A DNA stretch of 10,621 bases from Immundisolibacteraceae bacterium (GCA_016763355.1 JAESTY010000307.1:1-10621), one strand, 5' to 3'; counted from the stretch's first letter, positions 1-6,112 are shown. Numbers and translations: made by a program. The notes: generated by a model not told the origin, from the sequence alone.

Positions 1-98
1 CTATGACGCTTGTTAGGGAAGGCAAACCCGCATTACAGGCCAGGGGTATTTATAGTGTGAAGTGGCTTAAAGAAAAAGCAGAGCAGCCAGATGGCTGA
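1..98 (+). CDS. 3' end of an unrecognised gene (partial)
   Basis: A reading frame open from the left edge (codons in register with position 3) runs to a TGA at 96-98. The last residues read GKPALQARGIYSVKWLKEK and then AEQPDG before the stop. The ATG at 3-5 is probably an internal methionine, because no ribosome binding site can be seen before it and 31 codons alone would be a very short gene. The tail is basic and hydrophilic with no membrane segment. A GC-rich hairpin begins 4 bases after the stop, which fits the end of a transcription unit. I do not recognise the family. It could also be a chance open frame, since only about 30 codons are visible. Confidence 0.4.
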   Translation, partial: MTLVREGKPALQARGIYSVKWLKEKAEQPDG

Positions 99-102
99 TT
101 TT

Positions 103-123
103 CCGCAAGTCTAGAGTTTGCGG
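103..123 (+). terminator. weak hairpin after the left-edge frame
   Basis: CCGCAA (103-108) and TTGCGG (118-123) form a perfect 6-bp stem with a 9-base loop, just downstream of the stop at 96-98. No run of T follows it (the next bases are GAGGCTCC), so it is not a canonical intrinsic terminator. It may only be a 3'-end stabilising hairpin or chance. Confidence 0.2.
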
Positions 124-132
124 GAGGCTCCT

Positions 133-159
133 TAAAGGTTTCAATTAACCGGTCGCTAA
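133..159 (+). promoter_or_regulatory. sigma-28 (FliA)-like promoter upstream of the MCP gene
   Basis: TAAAGGTT (133-140), an 11-base spacer and GTCGCTAA (152-159) match the FliA consensus TAAAGTTT-N11-GCCGATAA at 13 of 16 positions with exact spacing. Transcription would start near 166, leaving a leader of about 275 bases before the MCP start at 442. Support comes from context: the next gene is a chemotaxis receptor, a class often under FliA, and a second site of the same quality, with the same GCTAA variant at the 3' end of the -10 box, lies before cheR. The -10 box is the weaker half (6 of 8) and the leader is unusually long. Confidence 0.45.
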
Positions 160-441
160 GAAAGGACTCAGACCCTAGGTTGATTGATTTGCTGTGGATG
201 AATAAGTAGCGAATGGGTTAACTCGGTTGGAAAAATGAAGGAGGCATTTTGGTCTGGAGCTGCAAGCACTGCCTACGATTATTAGGCGGGTTGGATAGGT
301 TGCAATGGATGTGACTTAAGAGGTGATTTGTTACCTCGGATCAGCGAATCAATAATCGTTATTTTAAAAAAATGATTATAAATACCGTGGCTGCTCACTT
401 TACAAGCATCGCCATAGGGTTGATCGGGAGAGGGTAATAAG
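160..441 (+). other. long non-coding leader of the MCP gene
   Basis: No convincing gene lies here. It holds several very short ATG frames, the longest being 235-285 (16 codons) and 372-437 (21 codons, ending 4 bases before the MCP start); neither has a clear ribosome binding site. An AT-rich stretch at 351-383 contains the small inverted repeat AATAA-TCG-TTATT (351-363) and a TATAAA (377-382) that resembles a sigma-70 -10 box but lacks a good -35 partner. No riboswitch family was recognised. The ribosome binding site for the MCP gene is the purine run GGGAGAGGG at 426-434. Confidence 0.4.
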
Positions 442-1602
442 ATGCAAAAATTAAACAACCTGAAACTGGCGCAAAAATTGTCGCTGCTCGGGAGTTTACT
501 GCTGGTTGCAGTGTTGATTTTAGAACTGTCAGCGAATAGCTGGCTCAGCAGCTCAGTAGCCATTTTGTTAATGGTGTCTGCAGCAGCTGTGACCTGGCGT
601 TTGTTGTCGGCGGTTAATCAGCAGGTAACCGAAATCCAGCAGGTAATGCGAGCGGTGGCCGAACAGGGCAATCTTCAACTTCGAGCGACTCAATATTCTA
701 CGGATGATATTGGTCAGGTTGCCATCGAATTTAACCTTATGCTTGATGAACTCGGTCGTCTGGTTAATGAAATTAGCGGTGATGCTGAGGCGGTTTCAGC
801 GGTTGCTGCGCAGATATCAACCGCCGCATTGAGTACCGAACAGAGCATTCAGTTCCAGCTTGAACAGACCAATCAGTTGGGGCAGGCGGTTGAACAGACG
901 AGTGCAAGCGTGGCCGATGAGGCGACAACGGTGAAGAGTGCAGCGGATGCGGCAGATGTGGCGTTTGATTCGGCCGCTAGTGGAATGGCTCGCATGCAGG
1001 AGGCAGTAAAATCGATTGAAAAGCTCTCTTCTGAGGTTAACCGCATTAGCCAGATTATTAATGAACTACACCGTAATAGCTCTGAAATAAATAGCGTTTT
1101 AGAGGTTATAAAGGATGTTTCAGAGCAGACCAATTTGTTGGCACTGAATGCGGCGATTGAGGCAGCCCGTGCCGGTGAGCATGGCCGAGGTTTTGCAGTG
1201 GTTGCCGACGAAGTTCGCTCATTAGCGCATCGTACCGGTGAGTCTGCTAATGAAATAGAAACCATGCTGGATGGCTTTCAGAAAGAAGCTGCGCAGGCCA
1301 ATGAAGTGGTCTCTGCCAGTGAAAAACAGGCGGGCCATGCGGTGGATCAGGTTCGTCAAATTGTTGAAACTTTTCAGCAGATTGAAACCGAATTGAGTAC
1401 GATTCGAGATATCAATTATCAGGTGGTTGCCGCTACTGACGAGCAGGCGCAGGGTTGTCAGTCGATTTCAGATAATGCCACACAGATATCGGATAGCGTC
1501 AGTGCAACAGTTGCAGAGACCCGTGAAATCATTGCAGCCAGTCAGCAGCAGCTAGAACAGGCCGCCAGTCTGCATACCGCAATGGCGCGGCTGGTGGGTT
1601 AA
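442..1602 (+). CDS. methyl-accepting chemotaxis protein without periplasmic sensor domain
   Basis: Receptor of 386 residues that would feed a CheA/CheW array or a related kinase. Two membrane helices (about 12-30 and 36-57) are joined by only a handful of polar residues, so there is no periplasmic ligand domain. A HAMP-like linker follows (about 58-110, with DDIG at 88-91). The rest is the coiled-coil signalling hairpin, whose conserved tip EQTNLLALNAAIEAARAGE begins at residue 228 and continues GRGFAVVADEVRSLA. The two arms of roughly 130-140 residues suggest the 40-heptad class (inference). ATDEQ near 331-335 and paired Glu/Gln positions in the N-terminal arm are likely methylation sites. 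No NWETF-type CheR/CheB docking tail is present; the protein ends in ARLVG. The ATG is supported by GGGAGAGGG at 426-434. The signal sensed is unknown; it may be cytoplasmic, membrane state or a partner protein. Confidence 0.95.
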   Translation: MQKLNNLKLAQKLSLLGSLLLVAVLILELSANSWLSSSVAILLMVSAAAVTWRLLSAVNQQVTEIQQVMRAVAEQGNLQLRATQYSTDDIGQVAIEFNLMLDELGRLVNEISGDAEAVSAVAAQISTAALSTEQSIQFQLEQTNQLGQAVEQTSASVADEATTVKSAADAADVAFDSAASGMARMQEAVKSIEKLSSEVNRISQIINELHRNSSEINSVLEVIKDVSEQTNLLALNAAIEAARAGEHGRGFAVVADEVRSLAHRTGESANEIETMLDGFQKEAAQANEVVSASEKQAGHAVDQVRQIVETFQQIETELSTIRDINYQVVAATDEQAQGCQSISDNATQISDSVSATVAETREIIAASQQQLEQAASLHTAMARLVG

Positions 1603-1721
1603 CCGCATCTATTGGGTAAAAGGTAAAGGCCATTTGCGCAGATAAAATAAGCCGATACCAAAGCGGCAGAAAAATAACTGGCCCAAGGGTATAGAGCGAC
1701 ACAGTTTGGCCCGGTTGGTCG

Positions 1722-1736
1722 TACAATCTGCCGATG
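1722..1736 (+). promoter_or_regulatory. -10-like element in leaderless geometry before srkA
   Basis: TACAAT at 1722-1727 matches TATAAT at 5 of 6 positions and ends six bases before the A of the srkA ATG, so transcription would start at the ATG itself. No Shine-Dalgarno-like sequence lies in the 20 bases upstream, and no alternative in-frame ATG, GTG or TTG exists between the TAG at 1692-1694 and this start. The -35 region is poor: only GACACA (1698-1703), 3 of 6 matches with 18-base spacing. The site could be chance, with srkA read from the MCP transcript instead. Confidence 0.3.
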
Positions 1737-2822
1737 GACGACAATATTGGTAACTCTTATCCGACTGAAAGTGCAGCGCTATCCGGTGAAAGCCTGCTTG
1801 GTTTTGCAGATCTTGCACCCGACCAGCTGCTCGATGCGGTCGAGTCAGTTGGGCTGCAGTGTAGCGGCACCTTCTTGGCCCTTAATAGCTATGAGAACCG
1901 GGTCTATCGAATCGACCTCAGTGATCATCAATCCGCCGCCGCAGGTCTACCTGGGCTGATCGATGGCGGTATCAAACCGCTACGAATAGTCGCTAAATTT
2001 TATCGCCCCAATCGCTGGAGCGATGCACAAATCCTGGAAGAGCAGCACTTCAGTCTTGAGTTAGCTGAAGCCGAATTGCCGGTGATTGCACCTTTGGCGA
2101 ACCAGAGTGGCGAGACCCTGTTTCGGTTTGGTGAGCACTGTTTTTCCCTTTATCCCTGCGCTGGAGGTCGAGCCCCCGAGCTGGATAATCCAGATCAACT
2201 AGAACAGATTGGTCGCTTGATCGGTCGTATCCACGCGATTGGGGCGACTCAACCGTTTAACCATCGACTTTCTCTGTCTCCTCAATACCTGGGCGATGAC
2301 GCTCGCTCAGTAGTTTTAAAAAGCGCCTTGTTACCTGATTATTTAAAACAGAGTTACGCAGCGGTCACCAGCTCGCTGTTGGAGCAGGTTGGTGAGGTTT
2401 TCGCACAGGGAAATCAGCTTAATTCGATTCGGCTGCATGGTGATTTGCATCCTGGTAATTTGCTCTGGAGCGATTCAGGTCCTCACCTGGTTGATTTTGA
2501 TGATGCGATTAGTGGTCCGGCGATTCAGGACTTGTGGATGTTTCTGTCCGGTGATCGTGACTATATGAACGCCCGGCTGGGTGATTTACTGGTCGGCTAT
2601 GAGCAGTTTATGGAGTTCGATTCTCGGCAGCTGGCATTAATCGAAGCGTTGCGTACCTTAAGGATGATTCATCACGTCAGCTGGATTGCTCAGCGCTGGT
2701 CAGATCCGGCGTTTCCGATCGCCTTTCCAGCGGTGAGCACGACCGGTTTTTGGGAAATGCACATTAATACCCTGCAGGAGCAGACCGAACAGTTACAGAT
2801 GCCGCCGCTGATCTGGGATTAG
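1734..2822 (+). CDS. srkA: stress response kinase A (YihE/RdoA family)
   Basis: Cytoplasmic protein Ser/Thr kinase of the aminoglycoside-phosphotransferase fold; the E. coli homologue counters stress-induced death and is part of the Cpx regulon. The family signature is clear: LNSYENRVYRI near the N-terminus, VAKFYRPNRWSDAQILEE, the catalytic loop HGDLHPGN (235-242; D237 is the catalytic base and N242 a metal ligand) and the metal-binding DFDDA at 254-258, followed by GPAIQDLWM and WSDPAFP. At 362 residues it is longer than the 328 of E. coli. Part of the excess is a stretch rich in Ala, Gly and Leu (about residues 64-80) between the first strands of the N-lobe, and about ten extra N-terminal residues. 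The start is the only in-frame ATG but has no visible ribosome binding site. dsbA, which follows srkA in E. coli, is absent; the next gene is convergent and overlaps by 4 bases. Confidence 0.93.
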   Translation: MDDNIGNSYPTESAALSGESLLGFADLAPDQLLDAVESVGLQCSGTFLALNSYENRVYRIDLSDHQSAAAGLPGLIDGGIKPLRIVAKFYRPNRWSDAQILEEQHFSLELAEAELPVIAPLANQSGETLFRFGEHCFSLYPCAGGRAPELDNPDQLEQIGRLIGRIHAIGATQPFNHRLSLSPQYLGDDARSVVLKSALLPDYLKQSYAAVTSSLLEQVGEVFAQGNQLNSIRLHGDLHPGNLLWSDSGPHLVDFDDAISGPAIQDLWMFLSGDRDYMNARLGDLLVGYEQFMEFDSRQLALIEALRTLRMIHHVSWIAQRWSDPAFPIAFPAVSTTGFWEMHINTLQEQTEQLQMPPLIWD

Positions 2823-3766
2823 CTGTCGAGTTGTTGTTGCCAGATCTCTAGCTGTTCGATCGAAACACCGACACCACCGCAAACCACCACTAGCACGTTT
2901 TTTTTGCCGTTGAGAAACCTGGCTTTGTCGTAGACAGCAGCCAGTGCGGCGCCGCAGGCCGGTTCAACCAGTTGCCGCTGGTCAGTCAAAAATTGCCGAC
3001 AGGCGTTGAGTGCTTGCTGATCACTCACCCGGTGAGTTTCTATTGGGTAGTCACTGAGTAGTTCGAAACTTTTGTTGGCAACCCGCCTGGCCCCCAGCGA
3101 GGTGGCGATACTGGTGATTTTCTCCAGGGTTATCGGTCCGCCTTGTTGTTGAGCGCGATAAAGTGAATCTGCACCCATGGTCTCAACGGCCAGCAGGGGT
3201 ATGTCAGGCCAGCTCTGTTGGCGAATGCCTTCTACCAGGCCACACAATAAACCACCGCCGCCGACAGAAACGATAATGCCGTCTGGCTGCAGGCCATCGT
3301 TGGCGATCTCGTCAATCAGGGAGGCGTGGCCGTGCCATAACAAGGGGTCATCGAACGGATGAATATAGGCCCAACCTGATTTGAGTAGGGTTTGTGCATG
3401 GGCATGGGCGCCGTCCCATTCGTTACCCTTGATCACCACGCTGGCACCTTCTTGTTCAATCAGTTTAATGGCGCAGGGTTTGGCGGTGACTGGCACAACC
3501 ACAGTGACCGGGATTCCAAGTTTGCGTCCGCAATAAGCGACTGCTAGACCCGCATTGCCAGCCGAAGATGCCAGCAGGTGGGTAGCCCCCTTTGATACAT
3601 AATGTTGGCAGGCATGGCCGACTCCGCGGGCCTTAAATGATCCGCAGGGCTGAGCGGATTCTAGTTTTAACCAGATAGTGGGTTCTACCGGTTGGCCCAT
3701 TGTCAAAGATTCAATTAATGGGGTTTTGACATGTAGCGGTGGCGCCGAGGTGGTTTTTTTTGTCAT
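2819..3766 (-). CDS. L-serine/threonine dehydratase, animal SDS-like (PLP fold type II)
   Basis: Cytosolic PLP enzyme predicted to convert L-serine to pyruvate plus ammonia (threonine to 2-oxobutyrate). Numbered from the ATG at 3766, the PLP lysine is K45 in SAQPCGSFKARGVGH; SSAGNAG at 67-73 binds the substrate carboxylate; the glycine loop VGGGGLLCG (from 168) holds the PLP phosphate; EPACGAALAAVY and the C-terminal VCGG (C296) follow. This arrangement matches mammalian serine dehydratase more closely than the ACT-domain biosynthetic IlvA: there is no regulatory domain and the 315-residue length fits the SDS group. Ala69 sits where human SDS has Ala65, a position reported to separate SDS from the less active SDS-like enzyme. 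A GTG directly precedes the ATG and could be an alternative start; neither has a strong ribosome binding site. The stop interlocks with that of srkA. A threonine-deaminase or racemase-like activity cannot be excluded. Confidence 0.88.
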   Translation of the reverse strand: MTKKTTSAPPLHVKTPLIESLTMGQPVEPTIWLKLESAQPCGSFKARGVGHACQHYVSKGATHLLASSAGNAGLAVAYCGRKLGIPVTVVVPVTAKPCAIKLIEQEGASVVIKGNEWDGAHAHAQTLLKSGWAYIHPFDDPLLWHGHASLIDEIANDGLQPDGIIVSVGGGGLLCGLVEGIRQQSWPDIPLLAVETMGADSLYRAQQQGGPITLEKITSIATSLGARRVANKSFELLSDYPIETHRVSDQQALNACRQFLTDQRQLVEPACGAALAAVYDKARFLNGKKNVLVVVCGGVGVSIEQLEIWQQQLDS

Positions 3767-3828
3767 CACAATTCGACCGCTTATTAAATAGTTGGTTGGT
3801 GCTTAACTAACTCGGTTGAAATCAGCGG

Positions 3829-3845
3829 AACTCAATCTTTGAGTT
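3829..3845. repeat. inverted repeat in the divergent dehydratase/flavoprotein region
   Basis: AACTCAA (3829-3835), TCT and TTGAGTT (3839-3845) form a perfect 7-bp dyad. It lies 63 bases from the dehydratase ATG and 42 bases from the flavoprotein ATG, a position suited to an operator shared by the divergent genes. A second, imperfect dyad GTTGGTT/AACTAAC lies at 3791-3811. No regulator gene is adjacent, and 7-bp dyads occur by chance a few times per 10 kb, so the role is only a suggestion. Confidence 0.3.
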
Positions 3846-3870
3846 ACGTTAGAGTGGCTGTAATTGTTTT

Positions 3871-3877
3871 GGGAGGG
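3871..3877 (+). promoter_or_regulatory. ribosome binding site fixing the flavoprotein start
   Basis: GGGAGGG lies 9 bases before the ATG at 3887. It decides the start: the frame is open back to a TTG at 3839, but that TTG falls inside the inverted repeat and has no such sequence ahead of it, and the 16 residues it would add do not belong to the family. Confidence 0.75.
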
Positions 3878-3886
3878 ATCAGGTTG

Positions 3887-5038
3887 ATGGATCGAAATTC
3901 GATGGCAACACTGTTATTTACGCCAATAGAGTTACGCGGTGTGACCGCATCCAATCGCGTGGTTATTTCGCCCATGTGCCAGTATTCAGCGGTCGATGGT
4001 TTGCCTAATCAATGGCATTACCAGCACATATCAGCATTGGCTGCCGGCGGCGCTGGTATCGTCATTATGGAGGCGTCGGCGGTTCAGCAGCAGGGTCGTA
4101 TTACCTATGGTGACCTAGGAATCTGGTCAGATGCTCACGGTGATGCGCTGGTGCCTTATGTCGAGTTAATGCGCAGTAACGGTGTGGTACCGGCGATTCA
4201 GATTGGTCATGCTGGCCGCAAAGCGAGTATGCAGCGCCCATGGCATGGCAATGGTCCACTGGATGGCAGTGATGCGGCACGAAATGAGTTGCCCTGGGAT
4301 ATCGTTGCGCCGAGTGCATTGCCTACCGGAGACGAGTTTTTGGTGCCACAGGCGCTAACGGTGGAACAAATCAAACAGCTGGTGGTGGATTTTGGTGCTG
4401 CGGCGGCCCGCTGTGACCGGGTTGGCTTTGATTTAATCGAGATTCATGGTGCCCACGGTTATCTGTTACATACTTTTTTATCACCACTCTCAAATCAGCG
4501 TGAGGACCGGTATGGCGGCAGTCTAGAAAACCGAATGCGTTTTGTGCTCGAAGTGGTTGAAGCCGTTCGTCATAACTGGCCCGAGCACAAACCGCTGTTT
4601 TTTCGTGTGTCTGGTGTGGATGGGGCGGAAAATGGCTGGGATCTGGATGATTCTGTAGTGCTTGCTGGTGAACTTAAAAGTCGGGGGGTGGATGTGATCG
4701 ATTGCTCTTCCGGGGGCATTGCGGCGGCTTCGTCACCGGTTGCCAAGGGACTACCCCGAGGGCCTGGTTTTCAGGTGCCAATCGCCTCGAAAATTCGTCG
4801 TGAAACCGGTGTCATGACCCAGGCCGTTGGCATGATCACAGATGCGGCGCAGGCCGAAGAAATATTGCAAGCCGGTGATGCGGATCTGATATCGATTGCC
4901 AGGGAAGCGCTCCACAATCCTTTTTGGCCGCGACATGCTGCCCAACAACTCGGTGTAGATAAGGATTTTGAGCAATGGCCAGAGCAGGCCGGCTGGTGGT
5001 TACAGCGTCGTGCCATGGCAATGGCGAAAATCAGTTAG
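3887..5038 (+). CDS. NADH:flavin oxidoreductase, old yellow enzyme family (XenA/YqjM type)
   Basis: FMN-dependent ene-reductase of 383 residues, predicted to reduce activated C=C bonds of enals, enones or nitro compounds with NAD(P)H in the cytoplasm. The TIM-barrel landmarks of the YqjM/XenA class are present: SPMCQYS with C31 and Y33 near the flavin, QIGHAGRKAS, the substrate-anion pair H187 and H190 in IEIHGAHGYLLHTFLSPLS, and RYGGSLENR. The C-terminal VGMITD and LISIAREAL segments form the phosphate-binding part of the barrel. The class-defining Cys in SPMCQY separates it from plant/yeast OYE and from 2,4-dienoyl-CoA reductases, which carry an extra Fe-S domain absent here. The tail ends in GWWLQRRAMAM. 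A second ATG at 3902 gives MATLLFTP, the usual family N-terminus, but the Shine-Dalgarno GGGAGGG is better spaced for 3887. The physiological substrate is not evident; the cupin gene 120 bases downstream could share the transcript. Confidence 0.92.
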   Translation: MDRNSMATLLFTPIELRGVTASNRVVISPMCQYSAVDGLPNQWHYQHISALAAGGAGIVIMEASAVQQQGRITYGDLGIWSDAHGDALVPYVELMRSNGVVPAIQIGHAGRKASMQRPWHGNGPLDGSDAARNELPWDIVAPSALPTGDEFLVPQALTVEQIKQLVVDFGAAAARCDRVGFDLIEIHGAHGYLLHTFLSPLSNQREDRYGGSLENRMRFVLEVVEAVRHNWPEHKPLFFRVSGVDGAENGWDLDDSVVLAGELKSRGVDVIDCSSGGIAAASSPVAKGLPRGPGFQVPIASKIRRETGVMTQAVGMITDAAQAEEILQAGDADLISIAREALHNPFWPRHAAQQLGVDKDFEQWPEQAGWWLQRRAMAMAKIS

Positions 5039-5092
5039 GGTTTGGCTTGGGTTACCGGCACTGTTGGCTGTATGCTATTTGGCTATAAGCAT

Positions 5093-5159
5093 AGAGAAAT
5101 GACAGATAAATGAAGTTAGGCATAGATAAATGAAGTTGCATTATTTAGGAGCGAGATAA
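5093..5159 (+). repeat. direct repeats forming a chain of overlapping mini-ORFs
   Basis: AGATAAATGAAGTT occurs perfectly at 5104-5117 and 5124-5137 (20-base period), and a degenerate copy AGAGAAATGA lies at 5093-5102. Each copy contains AAATGA, so the reading frames link: ATG 5099 reads MTDK and stops at 5111-5113, overlapping the ATG at 5110; that frame reads MKLGIDK and stops at 5131-5133, overlapping the ATG at 5130; that frame reads MKLHYLGAR and stops with a TAA at 5157-5159 that shares its last base with the cupin ATG. None of the mini-ORFs has a strong ribosome binding site. The repeats could instead be DNA sites for a regulator, since the spacings of 11 and 20 bases approximate one and two helical turns. 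Seen directly: the repeats and overlaps. Any function is inferred. Confidence 0.55.
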
Positions 5160-5809
5160 TGAACAAGCCAGTTGATGACATGGGGTTGCCACCGGTATTG
5201 GCAGAAATGGCTCAGGCTGCCGTAGAAATTTGTGGTGATGACCCGCATAGAGAAGGGGTCCCGGCGAAAATTGTTGCCCTACTAGAAGATGCTTTCAAAA
5301 ACCCGGAAACTCGCGATGCGGCGATGGGTATGGTCAAGCAGGGTATGGACCTATTTGGTACTAACGCTGATCCAGGCTTTGGCATTATGGGTGTTGAATC
5401 GTCAAAAATTGGCTATCGTGAGCCCCACGACCATGGCCCCTGCTGGGCGGTAAATGTGCAGGTTAAAGGTCGTTTGCGCATGGTCCATTGGGCGCGGGAT
5501 TCGGTCGATGAGGAGACCGGCGATATTGTCATCAGTAAAATTGATGAATGTGTGCTTGAACCCGGTGATGTGGACTATTCGCCACCGACAGTTGCTCATG
5601 AGCTTTATCCGCTCACCGATGACTCAGTAGAACTGGCGATTCGTTGTCACTCGTTGACCACCATCATTCAGCATCGATATGATCGCAGCACCGGCGAGTA
5701 CATTCATTGGAGTTGGGCTAAAAAAGAAGCAGTGGGTGGCGGCAAGTTTGAGGCTGTCGGTGCTGAAAATGAGCCAGAGCCATTGTCTTCTCTGGTCAAA
5801 CGGGTATAA
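5159..5809 (+). CDS. cupin metalloprotein with three-histidine site (thiol dioxygenase-like)
   Basis: Cytoplasmic protein of 216 residues with an N-terminal helical part (about 1-60) and one cupin barrel. The first cupin motif reads PHDHG (H90, H92) with Gly104 at the expected distance, but the usual metal-binding Glu is replaced by Ala97. The second motif, EPGDVDYSPPTVAHEL, supplies H147. Three histidines without Glu is the metal site of cysteine dioxygenase and related thiol dioxygenases, so a non-haem Fe(II) enzyme acting on a small thiol is a reasonable guess; I cannot name a substrate. It might equally be an uncharacterised metal-dependent member of the double-stranded beta-helix group. 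The start is well supported by AGGAG at 5147-5151, 7 bases before the ATG. A possible -10 box, TATAAG, lies at 5084-5089, which would put the repeats inside the leader RNA. A strong terminator follows the gene. Confidence 0.7.
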   Translation: MNKPVDDMGLPPVLAEMAQAAVEICGDDPHREGVPAKIVALLEDAFKNPETRDAAMGMVKQGMDLFGTNADPGFGIMGVESSKIGYREPHDHGPCWAVNVQVKGRLRMVHWARDSVDEETGDIVISKIDECVLEPGDVDYSPPTVAHELYPLTDDSVELAIRCHSLTTIIQHRYDRSTGEYIHWSWAKKEAVGGGKFEAVGAENEPEPLSSLVKRV

Positions 5810-5899
5810 CTAGCGTTCGATGATTTTGACGGCAGGTAAACCTGGTTCCACCTGACCCGCTGTTGACAGAATAAAAATGCTCCTTAGGGGGAGTGATAA

Positions 5900-5940
5900 A
5901 AGCACAGCCCATTAATGTAATGGGCTGTGCTTATTTTTTG
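5900..5940. terminator. strong intrinsic terminator, probably bidirectional
   Basis: AAGCACAGCCCATTA (5900-5914) and TAATGGGCTGTGCTT (5918-5932) form a perfect 15-bp stem with a 3-base ATG loop. On the plus strand it is followed by ATTTTTTG, ending the cupin transcript about 90 bases after its stop. Read on the minus strand it is followed by TTTTATC, so it can also stop the converging nitroreductase/che transcript. The remaining gap to 6112 contains nothing I recognise. Confidence 0.9.
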
Positions 5941-6112
5941 CGTTCGGAACCTTCTCAGTAGTTTATAAACGTCAGGCGAGACCACCTATCTGGTTAATAA
6001 CGCCCGGATAAGGATGGCGGCAGAACCTGTTAGTGCGGTATTCCGTAACATTTTCTACCGGCTACTATCCGTTGGGTTTATGCAGTTTCCCGACCAGTTT
6101 AGATTTTTTGGG

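Noticed and set aside
873..1265. 130-codon open frame on the minus strand inside the MCP gene
   Set aside because: It is antisense to the conserved signalling hairpin, its composition mirrors the MCP codons, and no family motif or ribosome binding site is visible. It is a shadow of the real gene.
1651..1658. GCCGATAC, close to a FliA -10 box, before srkA
   Set aside because: The 8-mer eleven bases upstream is ATTTGCGC, which does not resemble TAAAGTTT, and the next gene is not a motility gene.
2810..2846. GATCTGG/CCAGATC inverted repeat straddling the srkA/dehydratase stops, considered as a bidirectional terminator
   Set aside because: The arms are only 7 bp with a 23-base loop and no T-run; many such pairs are expected by chance in 10 kb.
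3808..3818. TAACTCGGTTG shared with 219-229, both upstream of genes
   Set aside because: An 11-base match between two places in a window this size is expected by chance, and the flanks diverge at once.
3839..3886. N-terminal extension of the flavoprotein from TTG at 3839
   Set aside because: The added 16 residues are not part of the old-yellow-enzyme family, the TTG falls inside the inverted repeat, and a strong ribosome binding site serves the ATG at 3887.
5863..5868. Perfect TTGACA after the cupin gene, possible promoter of a small RNA ending at the 5900-5940 terminator
   Set aside because: No -10-like hexamer lies 16-18 bases downstream (the region is AGGGGGAG), so an independent transcript is not supported.
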